A DNA stretch of 64,000 nt from Candidatus Sphingomonas phytovorans (lineage in GTDB: Bacteria > Pseudomonadota > Alphaproteobacteria > Sphingomonadales > Sphingomonadaceae): NCBI GenBank assembly GCA_029202385.1, contig CP119314.1:374501-438500 (forward strand), in the 5' to 3' direction. A program made the position numbers and the translations under genes. Under the pieces are notes generated by a model, which searched no databases, had not been told where the DNA came from, and saw only the letters and a list, made by a program, of their open reading frames with translations. This document shows positions 45,805 to 55,728 of this stretch, one piece after another. Position 1 is the stretch's first letter. Every line of letters starts with the position of its first letter.

Positions 45805-46374
45805 TCACTCCTCCTCCTCCGCCCGCCGTATAACCGTCCGCCCGATATTCGGATCGTACACGATCTCGTCCGACCATTTCATGTCCGGCGCCTTGCCCCA
45901 GCCGGGCCGGTCCACGAACTTGCGCGTCGGCAGTTCCAGCGTGTTGTACAGCACCTGCTGGTCGCGCTTCTGCTGGGACTCGGCTTGCTCGACCATCTCG
46001 ATCCATTTGCGCTGCGCGATCCTGCTGCCCTTCAGCGCGCGCTCCATCATCGCGCGGAACACCGCCCGGTTGGCGGCGATCTCCACTTCCTCCTCGCCGT
46101 CCCGCACGGTGATCGTCCGATACGCTTCCTCCAGGATCATCATGCGCGTCGGCTGGTCCGATCCGATCAGGCGATCGCCCGGCTTGCCCGTGCCGCCGCG
46201 CAGCTTCGGTCTGCCTCGGGGATTGCCCGATCGCCCTTTGGCGAAGCGCCGGCCCACCGGTGGCTTGCCTTTCCCGACCTCATAGGCGGCCGGCTCGGCG
46301 CCGGTGGCCTCCGTCACATCCCCATCCGCCGCCTTCTCCGTCCCGTCGCTCGATTCAACCCGCCGTTCAGCCAT
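45805..46374 (-). CDS. DUF5681-family protein (mobile-DNA associated)
   Basis: About 189 residues from ATG 46374. The DUF5681 signature YEVGKGKPPVGRRFAKGRSG followed by NPRGRPK is at residues about 30-60: a basic, flexible, nucleic-acid-binding-like segment. A helical middle and an acidic end (RRAEEEE) follow. The family has no known function and is common in phage and accessory DNA of alphaproteobacteria. A decayed copy lies at 30960-31125. The leader (46506-46596) holds an inverted repeat. Confidence 0.8.
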   Translation of the reverse strand: MAERRVESSDGTEKAADGDVTEATGAEPAAYEVGKGKPPVGRRFAKGRSGNPRGRPKLRGGTGKPGDRLIGSDQPTRMMILEEAYRTITVRDGEEEVEIAANRAVFRAMMERALKGSRIAQRKWIEMVEQAESQQKRDQQVLYNTLELPTRKFVDRPGWGKAPDMKWSDEIVYDPNIGRTVIRRAEEEE

Positions 46375-46505
46375 GTCACGCACTCGCTATGGATTATCCC
46401 GTCCCTTCAAGACCCGATTCCGGCGAACAGTTGAATCAAGCGGGGGCGATTCCGGCGCTGATTTGCCGCGCGCAGCGGAACATTTCGCCGGATATCGACC
46501 CGGTT

Positions 46506-46596
46506 TTCCGCTGTTATGGCGTAACAGGGAAAGCGGGCATCTTGTCCTTGAAATCACGGGCTTATTCCGCGGCGGAAATCCAACATAACAGCGGAA
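46506..46596. repeat. Inverted repeat in the gap upstream of DUF5681 and the DUF3857 gene
   Basis: Perfect 13-base arms TTCCGCTGTTATG (46506-46518) and CATAACAGCGGAA (46584-46596) enclose 65 bases in a 389-base stretch (46375-46763) without a gene. It lies between two divergent genes and could be an operator pair or the edge of an element. Confidence 0.6.
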
Positions 46597-46763
46597 GAAA
46601 AAACAAAGTCGGAAAATCCGCCGGCACGCGCCCCGGCGATCCGCCGCGTCCCCGGGTGGATTACCCGCCATTTCCGCATCGTTCGCGTACCAAAAATCCT
46701 CTGCGCGCCTGCTTGTCGCCCCGGCGCGCCGCGCTAGAGTCGCGCAGGACAAGGGGTAACATC

Positions 46764-49559
46764 ATGTATCGGCCAATTTTCTTCGCCTCGCTGCTCGCGG
46801 CCGGCTCTGTCGCTCATGCCGGGGACAAGCCGCTGTACGCGCCGGTGCCGGATTGGGTGAAGCCAGCGCCGCCGATCGACCCCGCCACGGTCAGGGACGA
46901 TTCACCCGTCTTCCTGATCCTCGACAACCAGCAGCGTCTGAAGGACGGCGAGGTCACCGGCTATATGGAAACGGCCGCCCGCGTCGGCTCGACTCAGCTC
47001 CTCGACACGCTCGGCACGGTCAAGCTCCCCTGGTCGCCCGACAAGGGGGACCTGATCATCCACCGCGCGGAGATCATCCGCGGCACTGAGCATATCGATC
47101 TGCTCGCCACCGGGGATCGTTTCTCGGTGCTGCGCCGTGAGGAACAGCTCGAACAGCGCATGCTCAACGGCACGCTCACCGCGACCATGGCGGTCGAGGG
47201 GCTTCGCGTCGGCGACGTGCTGCACCTGAGCTATTCAGTCACGGAGAAGGACCCGACGCTGAAGGGCAATGTGCAGGCCTTTGCGGCGCTTCCCGCCGAG
47301 CCCTTCCGCGTCCAGTTCGCCCGGACCAGGCTGGTCTGGCCGCAAGACGTCGATATCCACTGGAAGGCCAATACCGGTGCCGTCCAGCCGCAGGTGACGA
47401 CCGGCGGCGGCTATCGCGAGCTGGTCATCGCGTTGCCGCTGCCCAAGCCGGCCGAGATGCCCGCCGATGCCCCGGCGCGCTTCCGCCGCCCGCCGATGCT
47501 CGAGGCGACCAGCTTCGGCGGCTGGAACGCGATCTCGCAGGTGATGGCGCCGCTCTACGCGACTGATGGGCTGATCGCGCCGGGCAGCCCGCTCGCCGCC
47601 GAGGTCGCGCGGATCAAGGCCGCCGAGACTGATCCGCTGAAGCGGGCCGAGCTGGCGCTCGAACTGGTGCAGCAAAAGATACGCTATCTGTTCAAGGGCA
47701 TGGATAACGGCAATTACGTGCCGCAGACGCCGGCCCAGACCTGGAACCTGCGCTACGGCGATTGCAAGGCGAAGACGCTGCTGCTGCTCGCGCTGCTCCA
47801 CGAACTGGGGATCGAGGCCGAGCCGGTGCTCGCGAGCAGCCAGCTTGGCGATCTGCTGCAGGATCGGCTTCCGACCCCCGGCGCCTTCGACCATGTCTTC
47901 GTCCGTGCGACCGTCGCGGGGGAGAGCCTGTGGCTCGACGGCACTGACGGCGGCGCGCGGCTGGCCGATATCCATGATGCGCCGCCCTTCCGGTTCGTCC
48001 TCCCGGTGCGGGTGGCGGGCGCCGGGCTGTTGCCGGTGCCGATGCGTCCGGACGCCCGGCCTGAACTGCGCGCCGAGATCGATCTTGACGAGACGGCGGG
48101 GGTGGATTTCCCCGCGCCGTTCAGGATTGCGATCACGGTACGCGGGTCGCTCGCCGAGCTGTTCCGCGCGGGGTCGATCCAGGCCAGCAAGGAACAGCTT
48201 GCCGAGATGGCCACCAAGCTCATCACTCCCTATCTCGACGCGCCGACGGTCATGACGCGCAGCATCAGCTTCGACGATGTCGCCGGCACCGCGACGCTCA
48301 ACGCGGCGGGCGTGTCCTATCCCGACTGGAACAAGGAGAATGAGCGCTATCGTTCGACGCTCGATCGCGCGGTCGCCCGGCTGAAATTCCAGCCGGATCG
48401 CACCCGGCCGGCATGGCGCGACATCCCGGTCGCGACGGATGATCCGCACCATTTCGTGATCCATGCCAGGATACGCCTGCCTGACGGCGGCACCGGCTTC
48501 ACGCTTGAGGGCAACCAGACATTGTCGGCCGATCTGGCCGGCACCAAGGTGGAACGCACCACGAGCCTGGCCGATGGCGTGATCACCACCGAGGACCGCG
48601 TCCTGTCGACCGGCGGCGAAATCGCCGCCGCCGATATCGCCGCCGAGCGACAGCGGCTCGATCAGGCACGGCAGCATCTGCTGCGCGTGGTGGCCCCCGC
48701 GACCTATCCCGCGCCCTGGCAGGTCGTGGAGGCGGGCAAGAAGGCGAAACGGTTCGATGCGATCCTGGCGCAGTACAGGCAGGGGATCGCCGATCAGCCG
48801 GGCAAGGCGGAGCCCTATACCAACCGCGCCTGGTTCCTTGAACGGATCTATGAACGCGGCCAGGCGATCGAGGACCTGACCCGCGCCATCGCGATCGATC
48901 CGGGCGTTGACACCTATCTGACTCGCGCGCGGCTTTATGAGGAAATGGGCGACAAGGCGAAGGCGCTGGCGGATGTGGCTGCCGCCCGCAAGGTCGATCC
49001 GGCTTCGGGCGCCGCGATCAACCAGTTCGCGTCGCTCCTCGCCGACAATGGTGAGAAGGATCGCGCGCTGACCCTGCTCGATCAGCGGATCGACGAGGGC
49101 GGCAAGGACAAGCCCGGTTTCATCGCGGCAAAGGCGGAGATCCTGGGGGAGAGCGGCGACAAGGACGGGGCGATCGCGACGATCGACGCCGCCATCGCGG
49201 CGACGCCGGGCAGCCCCATGCTGCTCAACGCGCGCTGCTGGATGAAGGGCACGCTCAACGTGATGCTCGATACGGCGCTCAAGGATTGCACCAAGGCGAT
49301 CGAGCTGAGCGATGCGCCCCAGTCGATCCTCGACAGCCGGGCGATGGTCTATTTCCGCATGAATCGCTTCGATGACGCGCTGGCCGATCTGAATGCCGCG
49401 CTCGATCTCGATCCGGGCCTGCCCGCCAGCATGTTCATGCGCGGCGTGGTGCGCAAGCGGATGGGCGATGCCAGGGCGGGCGAGGGGGATATCGCCGCGG
49501 CGCGGATGATGACGCCGCAGATCGATCGCACCTACGCGAAATACGGTATTGCGCCCTGA
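46764..49559 (+). CDS. DUF3857/transglutaminase-like protein with C-terminal TPRs
   Basis: 931 residues from ATG 46764, set by AAGGGG and a signal peptide (MYRPIFFASLLAAGSVAHAG); the frame is open about 500 bases upstream but overlaps DUF5681. DUF3857 occupies about residues 60-240. The transglutaminase-like domain follows with Cys334 (RYGDCKAK), His377 (FDHVF) and Asp392 (WLDGTD), so the triad is complete. From about residue 670 several TPR repeats are visible (PYTNRAWFLERIYERGQAIE; VDTYLTRARLYEEMGDKAKA). It is probably periplasmic. The catalytic role and partner are not known. Confidence 0.88.
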   Translation: MYRPIFFASLLAAGSVAHAGDKPLYAPVPDWVKPAPPIDPATVRDDSPVFLILDNQQRLKDGEVTGYMETAARVGSTQLLDTLGTVKLPWSPDKGDLIIHRAEIIRGTEHIDLLATGDRFSVLRREEQLEQRMLNGTLTATMAVEGLRVGDVLHLSYSVTEKDPTLKGNVQAFAALPAEPFRVQFARTRLVWPQDVDIHWKANTGAVQPQVTTGGGYRELVIALPLPKPAEMPADAPARFRRPPMLEATSFGGWNAISQVMAPLYATDGLIAPGSPLAAEVARIKAAETDPLKRAELALELVQQKIRYLFKGMDNGNYVPQTPAQTWNLRYGDCKAKTLLLLALLHELGIEAEPVLASSQLGDLLQDRLPTPGAFDHVFVRATVAGESLWLDGTDGGARLADIHDAPPFRFVLPVRVAGAGLLPVPMRPDARPELRAEIDLDETAGVDFPAPFRIAITVRGSLAELFRAGSIQASKEQLAEMATKLITPYLDAPTVMTRSISFDDVAGTATLNAAGVSYPDWNKENERYRSTLDRAVARLKFQPDRTRPAWRDIPVATDDPHHFVIHARIRLPDGGTGFTLEGNQTLSADLAGTKVERTTSLADGVITTEDRVLSTGGEIAAADIAAERQRLDQARQHLLRVVAPATYPAPWQVVEAGKKAKRFDAILAQYRQGIADQPGKAEPYTNRAWFLERIYERGQAIEDLTRAIAIDPGVDTYLTRARLYEEMGDKAKALADVAAARKVDPASGAAINQFASLLADNGEKDRALTLLDQRIDEGGKDKPGFIAAKAEILGESGDKDGAIATIDAAIAATPGSPMLLNARCWMKGTLNVMLDTALKDCTKAIELSDAPQSILDSRAMVYFRMNRFDDALADLNAALDLDPGLPASMFMRGVVRKRMGDARAGEGDIAAARMMTPQIDRTYAKYGIAP

Positions 49560-49642
49560 TTTTCGTAAAATCGTGTTTCTACTTTGTAAACGGCCCCCGT
49601 GTTGGGAGAATTTTCACCAGCGACCACTAATTCTCACCAGCG

Positions 49643-50599
49643 ATGCCTACGCCCGTCTTCCTTACCGTCGATACCGAGCTGATGTGGCGCCACCATATCG
49701 ACGGGCTCGACCGCGCGGCGATCTATGATCGCTCGATGGAGCCCGCCGGGGTCGGCGTCAGCTACCAGCTCGGGATGCTCGCCCGGCACGGGCTCAAGGC
49801 GTGCTTCTTCGTCGATCCGATGCCGGCGCTGATCTTCGGGCTGGAGCCGACCCGGCGCGTGGTGGAGACGATCCTCGATGCCGGCCAGGAGGTGCAGCTT
49901 CACCTCCATCCGCACTGGACCGGCGCGAAGCTCGGCGATGGCGGGACCAGCTTCGGCCGGTTCGAGATGGTCGATTATTCGCGGAGCGAGCAATATGACC
50001 TCATCGTCGGCGCCACCGAATTGCTCGTCGCGGCCGGCGCGCCTGACCCGATCGCGTTCCGCGCCGGCAGCTACGGCGCGAACGACGATACGCTGCGCGC
50101 GCTCGCCTCGCTCGGCTTCCTGTACGACAGCAGCCACAACGGCGCGGAGCATCCCTGGCCAAGCGCGATCGGCTTGCCGCCGGGCCATATCTCGCCGGTC
50201 GAGCGCCACGGGCTGATCGAGGTGCCGGTGACGCTGATCGAGGATCGCCCCGGGGCGTTGCGCAACTTCCAGATCTGCGCCCTGTCGGCGGGAGAGCAGC
50301 GCGCCGCGCTCGAGCACGCCACGATGGAGGATCATGCGGCGGTGACGATCGTCAGCCATGGCTTCGAGCTCGCCAATCGTTCGGGCACGCGGGCCAACGC
50401 AGTCCATGTCCGCCGCTTCGAGGCGCTGTGCGCGCTGCTGGCTGAGTGGAGCGATCTCCTGCCCACCGCCCATTTCGCTGATCGTCCCGCCTTGCGCCTC
50501 GGCCGCAACGACGCCGCGCTGGGCCCCAACTCGCTCCGCACCCGCTGGCGCCAGGCCGAGCAGCTCTGGTCGAACATGGTCGAGGAGCGCGCCGCATGA
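49643..50599 (+). CDS. NodB-like polysaccharide deacetylase-family protein
   Basis: 318 residues. FLTVDTELMW carries the catalytic Asp and metal Asp-type residues of the NodB fold, HLHPHW is the H-x-x-H metal motif, and FRAGSYGAN is motif 3. No signal peptide, so it may act in the cytoplasm on a lipid-linked or precursor sugar. The stop overlaps the next gene (ATGA), and the pair probably modifies an exopolysaccharide or glycolipid together. Substrate unknown. Confidence 0.8.
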   Translation: MPTPVFLTVDTELMWRHHIDGLDRAAIYDRSMEPAGVGVSYQLGMLARHGLKACFFVDPMPALIFGLEPTRRVVETILDAGQEVQLHLHPHWTGAKLGDGGTSFGRFEMVDYSRSEQYDLIVGATELLVAAGAPDPIAFRAGSYGANDDTLRALASLGFLYDSSHNGAEHPWPSAIGLPPGHISPVERHGLIEVPVTLIEDRPGALRNFQICALSAGEQRAALEHATMEDHAAVTIVSHGFELANRSGTRANAVHVRRFEALCALLAEWSDLLPTAHFADRPALRLGRNDAALGPNSLRTRWRQAEQLWSNMVEERAA

Positions 50600-51510
50600 A
50601 CGCCGTGCCGATGCCGCTTCGTTTCCAGGTCGGCGCGCGCACGCTCGCCTCGATCCAGCGCCAGCTGGTCCGCGTGCCGCTGACGCTGGACGAGGCGCTG
50701 GGCGGCGGGCTGCCCGTGCTGCCGCCGCTCGACCGCAGCGCGCATGGCTATCAGATCACCTCGCTGCCGGAGGACCGTCGCGACGCCATGGCCCTTGCCG
50801 GCGGCGGCATGATCGCCTTTGTCAGGCAGCGCTACACGCGGCGCTATGCCGATCTGACCATCGGCTTCGACGCGTGGCTCGACGCCATGTCGTCCAACGC
50901 GCGTTCCGGCCTGAAGCGCAAGGCGAAGAAGGTCGCGGCCGTCTCGGGCGGCAAGCTCGATATCCGCCGCTTCCGCACGCCGGAGGAGATGGCGGCGTTC
51001 CACGACATCGCGCGGCGCATCTCGATACGCACCTATCAGGAAAAGCTGCTCGGCGACGGTCTGCCTGATGATTCGGCCTTCCTGCACTCGATGTATCAGC
51101 TCGCGGCGGCGGATTCGGTGCGCGGCTGGCTGCTGTACATCGCCGGGGAACCCGCGGCTTATCTCTATTGCTCGATCGGCAGCGGTGTCGTCCGCTACGA
51201 TCATGTCGGCCATGATCCGGCCTTTTCCGATCTTTCCCCCGGCGGGGTCCTCCAGATGGAGGCGATGCGCGATCTTTTCGGGGAGATAGGGCTGACCCGC
51301 TTCGACTTCACCGAAGGGGACGGCCAGCACAAGCGCCAGTTCTCGACCGGCGGCGTCGAGTGCCTCGACATGCTCCTTCTCCGGGCGAGCCTCGCGAATC
51401 GGCTGACGACCATGGCGCTGGGCACGTTCGACCGGACCGCGGCGTTCGGCAAGGATGCCGTCGCGAGGCTGGGGTTGCAGAAAATCGCGAAGAAGATCCG
51501 GCGCGCCTGA
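50596..51510 (+). CDS. GNAT-fold acyltransferase (BioF2-like / Acetyltransf_6)
   Basis: 304 residues. The central GNAT-like domain includes LDAMSSNARSGLKRKAKKV, GWLLYIAGEPAAYLYCSIGSG and the C-terminal TRFDFTEGDGQHKRQF typical of the CelD/BcsL and FemAB-like family. These enzymes transfer acyl or aminoacyl groups in polysaccharide or cell-wall synthesis. Start overlaps the deacetylase stop by four bases, so the two are translated together: one removes and one may add an acyl group, which is inference. Confidence 0.78.
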   Translation: MNAVPMPLRFQVGARTLASIQRQLVRVPLTLDEALGGGLPVLPPLDRSAHGYQITSLPEDRRDAMALAGGGMIAFVRQRYTRRYADLTIGFDAWLDAMSSNARSGLKRKAKKVAAVSGGKLDIRRFRTPEEMAAFHDIARRISIRTYQEKLLGDGLPDDSAFLHSMYQLAAADSVRGWLLYIAGEPAAYLYCSIGSGVVRYDHVGHDPAFSDLSPGGVLQMEAMRDLFGEIGLTRFDFTEGDGQHKRQFSTGGVECLDMLLLRASLANRLTTMALGTFDRTAAFGKDAVARLGLQKIAKKIRRA

Positions 51511-51515
51511 TTTCA

Positions 51516-51539
51516 CCCTCTCCCCCTTCGGGAAGAGGG
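51516..51539 (+). terminator. Hairpin between the acyltransferase and recO
   Basis: CCCTCTCCC (51516-51524) pairs with GGGAAGAGGG (51530-51539) apart from one bulged A. It is the third example of this G/C-rich palindrome family and probably separates the two transcription units. Confidence 0.5.
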
Positions 51540-51555
51540 CGACTACACCCCGGGC

Positions 51556-52182
51556 ATGCATCTTCGCGCCGAAGCCCTGGTCCTCGCGATCCGCCAGCAT
51601 GGCGAACACGGTGCGATCGTGCGGGCGCTCACCGCCGACCACGGCCTGCAGCCCGGCTACGTCCGCGGCGGCCGGTCCCGCCACATCCGCCCGATCCTGC
51701 AACCGGCGAATCTCGTGCTAGGCGAATGGCGCTCCCGCACCGAGGACCAGCTCGCCGGCCTCACCGTCGAGCTCGTTCACAGCCGTGCCCCGCTCTTTGC
51801 CGAGCCGCTGCCCGCCGCCGCGCTCGAATGGGTGACCGCGCTGACCGCAACCGCCTTGCCCGAGGCACAGCCCTATCCGCGCCTCCACGCCGCGCTCGAT
51901 GGCGTGATCGGCGCGATCGAGGCGGCGCCCGCAGCGCGTGGCTGGGCGGTGGCGCTTGCCCGTTACGAACTGCTGCTGCTCGCCGAGCTTGGCTACGGGC
52001 TGGAGCCGGATCGCCTGCCTGATATCCTGCGCACCGGCGGGGAGGCCGACTGGGCGGATATCCTGGCCGCGCTCCGCCTCACCGGCCAGGCACTGGAGAG
52101 CGATATCCTCACCGATCGCCGTGCGGAAACGCTCGCCGCGCGAGGGCGGCTGATCGACCGCCTCAAAAGGGCAGTTGCGTGA
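51556..52182 (+). CDS. recO: DNA repair protein RecO, short form
   Basis: 208 residues. The N-terminal OB-fold ([41 protein letters not shown]) and the C-terminal helical region ([20 protein letters not shown], then LIDRLKRAV) match RecO. RecO anneals DNA and loads RecA with RecR. After ELGYGLE the protein goes straight to [12 protein letters not shown]; the usual stretch with C-x-VTG and YVSP-GRAV is absent, an apparent in-frame loss of about 30 residues. Whether the protein is functional is uncertain. Confidence 0.85.
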   Translation: MHLRAEALVLAIRQHGEHGAIVRALTADHGLQPGYVRGGRSRHIRPILQPANLVLGEWRSRTEDQLAGLTVELVHSRAPLFAEPLPAAALEWVTALTATALPEAQPYPRLHAALDGVIGAIEAAPAARGWAVALARYELLLLAELGYGLEPDRLPDILRTGGEADWADILAALRLTGQALESDILTDRRAETLAARGRLIDRLKRAVA

Positions 52183-52294
52183 TCCTCGGCTGGGCGGCAA
52201 AGGCGGCCCACTCCGTTCGCCCCGCGCCTGGGGTGTCCTTCCCGCTGTCGAAGAAGAGCGGAGCTTCGACTGGCCCAGCCCGAATGGATTCCTC

Positions 52295-53341
52295 TTGCCC
52301 CTGATTGCAATCCTGCCCGGAGACGGCATCGGCCCCGAAGTCACCGCGGAGGCGCGGCGCGTGCTCGAGGCGCTCGATCTCGGCCTGTCCTTTGAGGAAG
52401 GCCTGGTTGGCGGAGCAGCCTATCACGCCACTGGTCATCCGTTGCCGCCCGAGACGCTGGATCTCGCGAAGCGCGCTGATGCGATCCTGTTCGGATCGGT
52501 TGGCGATCCGTCCTGCGACAATCTCGAACGCGGCCTGCGCCCCGAACAGGCAATCCTCGGCCTGCGCAAGGAACTGACGCTGTTCGCCAATCTGCGCCCC
52601 GCCAAGCTTTTCCCCGGCCTGGAGGACGCGTCCTCGTTGCGCCCCGAGATCGCGCGGAGGATCGACCTGCTGATCATCCGCGAGCTCAACGGCGACGTCT
52701 ATTTCGGCGAAAAGGCCATACGCACCACGTCTGCGGGTCTGCGCGAAGGCTATGACATGATGAGCTATGACGAGAGCGAGGTCTCCCGCATCGCCCATTC
52801 CGGCTTCCAGGCGGCCCAGCGGCGTAGCGGGAAGCTCTGCTCGATCGACAAGGCCAATGTGCTCGAAACGTCGCAACTCTGGCGCGACGTGGTGATCGAG
52901 ACGGCGAAGCACTATCCTGACGTCGCGCTCAGCCACATGCTGGTGGACAATGCAGCGATGCAACTGGTCCGCGATCCAGGCCAGTTCGATGTGATCGTCA
53001 CCGGCAATCTTTTCGGCGACATCCTTTCCGACCTGGCGAGCATGTGCGTCGGCTCGATCGGGCTGCTGCCGTCTGCGGCGCTCGATGCGGCGGGCAAGGG
53101 CCTGTACGAGCCGATCCATGGCAGCGCGCCCGACATTGCCGGGCAGGGCAAGGCCAATCCGGCGGCCGCGATCCTGTCCGCGGCGATGATGCTGCGCTTC
53201 TCGCTGAACCAGCCGGAGGCCGCCGACCGGATCGAGGCTGCGGTCGCCACGGCGCTGGCGAACGGCGCACGCACCGCCGATCTCGGCGGGTCGCTCTCGA
53301 CCCGCGACATGGCCGATGCGGTGCTGGCGGCGCTTGCATGA
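52295..53341 (+). CDS. leuB: 3-isopropylmalate dehydrogenase
   Basis: 348 residues from TTG 52295 ([20 protein letters not shown]); an upstream frame exists but has no homology. The family signature with metal-binding Asp is [25 protein letters not shown], and [12 protein letters not shown] and [13 protein letters not shown] carry substrate-binding Arg, Tyr and Lys. [14 protein letters not shown] contacts NAD. It oxidises 3-isopropylmalate in leucine synthesis. The stop overlaps the next gene (ATGA). Confidence 0.95.
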   Translation: MPLIAILPGDGIGPEVTAEARRVLEALDLGLSFEEGLVGGAAYHATGHPLPPETLDLAKRADAILFGSVGDPSCDNLERGLRPEQAILGLRKELTLFANLRPAKLFPGLEDASSLRPEIARRIDLLIIRELNGDVYFGEKAIRTTSAGLREGYDMMSYDESEVSRIAHSGFQAAQRRSGKLCSIDKANVLETSQLWRDVVIETAKHYPDVALSHMLVDNAAMQLVRDPGQFDVIVTGNLFGDILSDLASMCVGSIGLLPSAALDAAGKGLYEPIHGSAPDIAGQGKANPAAAILSAAMMLRFSLNQPEAADRIEAAVATALANGARTADLGGSLSTRDMADAVLAALA

Positions 53342-54441
53342 GCGGACCGTTGCTCGATCTCGCGATCGTCATTCCGACCTTCAACGAGGCGGGCAATGTG
53401 CCGCTGCTGATCGCCAAGCTCGACGCGGCGCTCAAGGGCCGTGTGTGGGAGGCGATCTTCGTCGACGACAACAGTCCGGACGGGACCGCCGCCGTCGCGC
53501 GCCAGATCGCCCGGCTCGACCAGCGCGTCCGGGTGATCCAGCGCATCGGGCGGCGCGGACTGTCCTCTGCCTGCATAGAGGGCATGTGCGCCACCGCCGC
53601 GCCGATCGTCGCGGTGATCGACGGCGATCTCCAGCACGACGAGACGATCCTGCCGACAATGCTCGATCGCCTGCTGGAGGACGAGAATCTCGATCTCGTC
53701 ATCGGCTCGCGCTTCGTCCAGGGCGGCGGCACTGGCGACTGGGATCATGACCGTGTCGTCAAGTCGGCCTTCGCGACCAAGCTGTCGCGCCAGGTGCTGA
53801 AGGCCGACCTGAACGATCCAATGAGTGGCTTCTTCATGATCCGCACTCAGATCGTGCGCGACGCCACGCCGCATCTGTCGGCGATCGGTTTCAAGATCCT
53901 GCTCGACATCATGACGGCCAATCCTCGCCCGCTGAAGTTCGTGGAACTGCCCTATACCTTCCGCCTGCGTACCGAAGGCGAGAGCAAGCTCGATCACGTC
54001 GTCGCGATGGAATATCTCATCGCGATCTACGATCGGATGTTCGGGCGTGTCGTGCCGGTACGTTTCGCCATGTTCGCTGCGATCGGCGCGCTGGGCGCGG
54101 GCGTGCATTTCCTTGTACTGGGGCCGTTGTTCAAGGAACTAGCGTTCGGCTTTCTCGTCTCGACCATCATCGCGACGATCGTGGCGATGACCTTCAACTT
54201 CTTCCTCAACAACGCGCTGACCTACCGTGACGGTCGCCTCAAGGGCGCGAAGCAATTGTTCGAAGGCTGGGTATCATTCTGTGCGGTTTGCGGCGTCGGT
54301 GCGATTGCCAATGTCGGTGTCGCCGCCTTTCTGTACGATGCACGGTCGGACACCTGGGCCTTTTCGGCGCTGGCGGGGATCATGGTCGGAGCGGTCTGGA
54401 ACTACGCTCTGTCGTCGCGATTCACATGGGGGCGTTACTAG
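53338..54441 (+). CDS. GT2 glycosyltransferase with C-terminal GtrA domain
   Basis: 367 residues from ATG 53338, in an ATGA overlap with leuB. The first 230 residues are a GT2 domain of the dolichyl-phosphate mannosyltransferase type: [28 protein letters not shown] and MSGFFMIRT. Four membrane helices of GtrA follow ([38 protein letters not shown]). It likely makes an undecaprenyl-phosphate sugar and may flip or present it. Coupling to leuB appears to be positional, not metabolic. Confidence 0.9.
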   Translation: MSGPLLDLAIVIPTFNEAGNVPLLIAKLDAALKGRVWEAIFVDDNSPDGTAAVARQIARLDQRVRVIQRIGRRGLSSACIEGMCATAAPIVAVIDGDLQHDETILPTMLDRLLEDENLDLVIGSRFVQGGGTGDWDHDRVVKSAFATKLSRQVLKADLNDPMSGFFMIRTQIVRDATPHLSAIGFKILLDIMTANPRPLKFVELPYTFRLRTEGESKLDHVVAMEYLIAIYDRMFGRVVPVRFAMFAAIGALGAGVHFLVLGPLFKELAFGFLVSTIIATIVAMTFNFFLNNALTYRDGRLKGAKQLFEGWVSFCAVCGVGAIANVGVAAFLYDARSDTWAFSALAGIMVGAVWNYALSSRFTWGRY

Positions 54442-54534
54442 GGGCTGGGCCCTTAGCGCGGGCGCGCCTCAGTGTATTGGCATGCACTTTTCTTCGAGTT
54501 GTATTTCACCTGCTGCGCAGGCAAGAGTCGATGA

Positions 54535-55728
54535 ATGCGGGGCGTATCGGCACTTGTCTTCTTGAATGCCGCCCGTGCACGAATTGCTACGAATGGCATT
54601 CGCGGGCTGAGCCTGCGCTCGGTCGCGCAGGATGCGGGAACCTCGCTTGGCTCGCTCAACTACCGGATTGGCGACAAGGGGGCGCTGATCGCTCATCTCG
54701 TCGAGGAAGAGCGCCTGGAGCGTCGGGCAGTGCATGCGACATGGCTGGCGCGAGTGGCTGGGCTCGACCTGGGAGTGCCGGCGGTCCTGGCGGCAATCAT
54801 CACGGCCTATCTCGACCAGACGGCGACGGTGCGGCGCGACGCTGCCCTGACCGGATGCGAACTGCTGCTCGAAGCGGGACTTGATCCGGCGGGCTATCCC
54901 GGCATTGCCAACCTCCTAGAGGAAGAAGAGGATTTCTGGAGCCGGGCGCTGGCCCGCCGACACGAGGCGAGAGCGATGGTGTTCGGCCGGGCGATCGCTT
55001 GTTATTGCCGGGATGAGCTGCCCTTCTCGATCGCGGCGGGACACGACCCCGATTATCGGCTGCTGCGCGCGGCGACGATCGGCCGGCTCGCCGCGGGGCT
55101 CGCGGGGAATGGGGATGGGCTTTCCCTGCATTTCGAAACACTCGTCGCCGCTTGCGGCATCAGTCCGGCAACCGCGCCCTTGCCGGTTGACCTCCCCGCC
55201 GGATCGAAAAAGGCCGAGCTGGCGGGATATATTGCCGATGTCATCGTCGATCAGGGGGCGGCGAGCGTCACCCACCGGCTGGTCGCCGCACAGGCCGGTG
55301 TTCCCAATTCGAGCGTGGCGCATCACTTTCGCACCCGGGACGATCTGCTCGATGCCGGCATGGAGGCACTGATCCTCGAAATGCGGCGCGAATTGAACGG
55401 GGCGGGAGAGCCGGATTCCGCCCGGCGGTACGGCCCGGCCGTCATCCGTACGACTCACTCAATCGCGCTGGCGGCGGCGCGAGATCAAGCGATGATCCCG
55501 TTCGCGCTCGATATGCGTCGGCGCCGCGCCGAGAACGTCCATGGGGCTGTCGGTGAGGCGATCGGTGGCGTGACGGGGCTTGACCGCGCGGCGAGCCAGA
55601 CGGCTGTGCTGATATTGGTCGGGGCCGGGCTAGCCGCGCTGGCGTGCGGCCGCAGCGAGCAGGATGTCGTCACACTCGATCAGCTTGCCGCACTCCGAGC
55701 GGGTTTTGTGGCGTGCGACGGTAGCTGA
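54535..55728 (+). CDS. Transcriptional regulator with two tandem TetR-type HTH units
   Basis: 397 residues, about twice the normal TetR length. First HTH at about residues 12-55 (IATNGIRGLSLRSVAQDAGT, then YRIGDKGALIAHLV). A second at about 228-275 (VIVDQGAASVTHRLVAAQAG, then VAHHFRTRDDLLDAG). Each is followed by its own helical ligand or dimer domain, so it looks like a fusion of two TetR proteins. The 3' end overlaps the convergent MFS gene by 49 bases. It probably controls the neighbouring TonB receptor, phospholipase and MFS operon; no operator was identified. Confidence 0.8.
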   Translation: MRGVSALVFLNAARARIATNGIRGLSLRSVAQDAGTSLGSLNYRIGDKGALIAHLVEEERLERRAVHATWLARVAGLDLGVPAVLAAIITAYLDQTATVRRDAALTGCELLLEAGLDPAGYPGIANLLEEEEDFWSRALARRHEARAMVFGRAIACYCRDELPFSIAAGHDPDYRLLRAATIGRLAAGLAGNGDGLSLHFETLVAACGISPATAPLPVDLPAGSKKAELAGYIADVIVDQGAASVTHRLVAAQAGVPNSSVAHHFRTRDDLLDAGMEALILEMRRELNGAGEPDSARRYGPAVIRTTHSIALAAARDQAMIPFALDMRRRRAENVHGAVGEAIGGVTGLDRAASQTAVLILVGAGLAALACGRSEQDVVTLDQLAALRAGFVACDGS

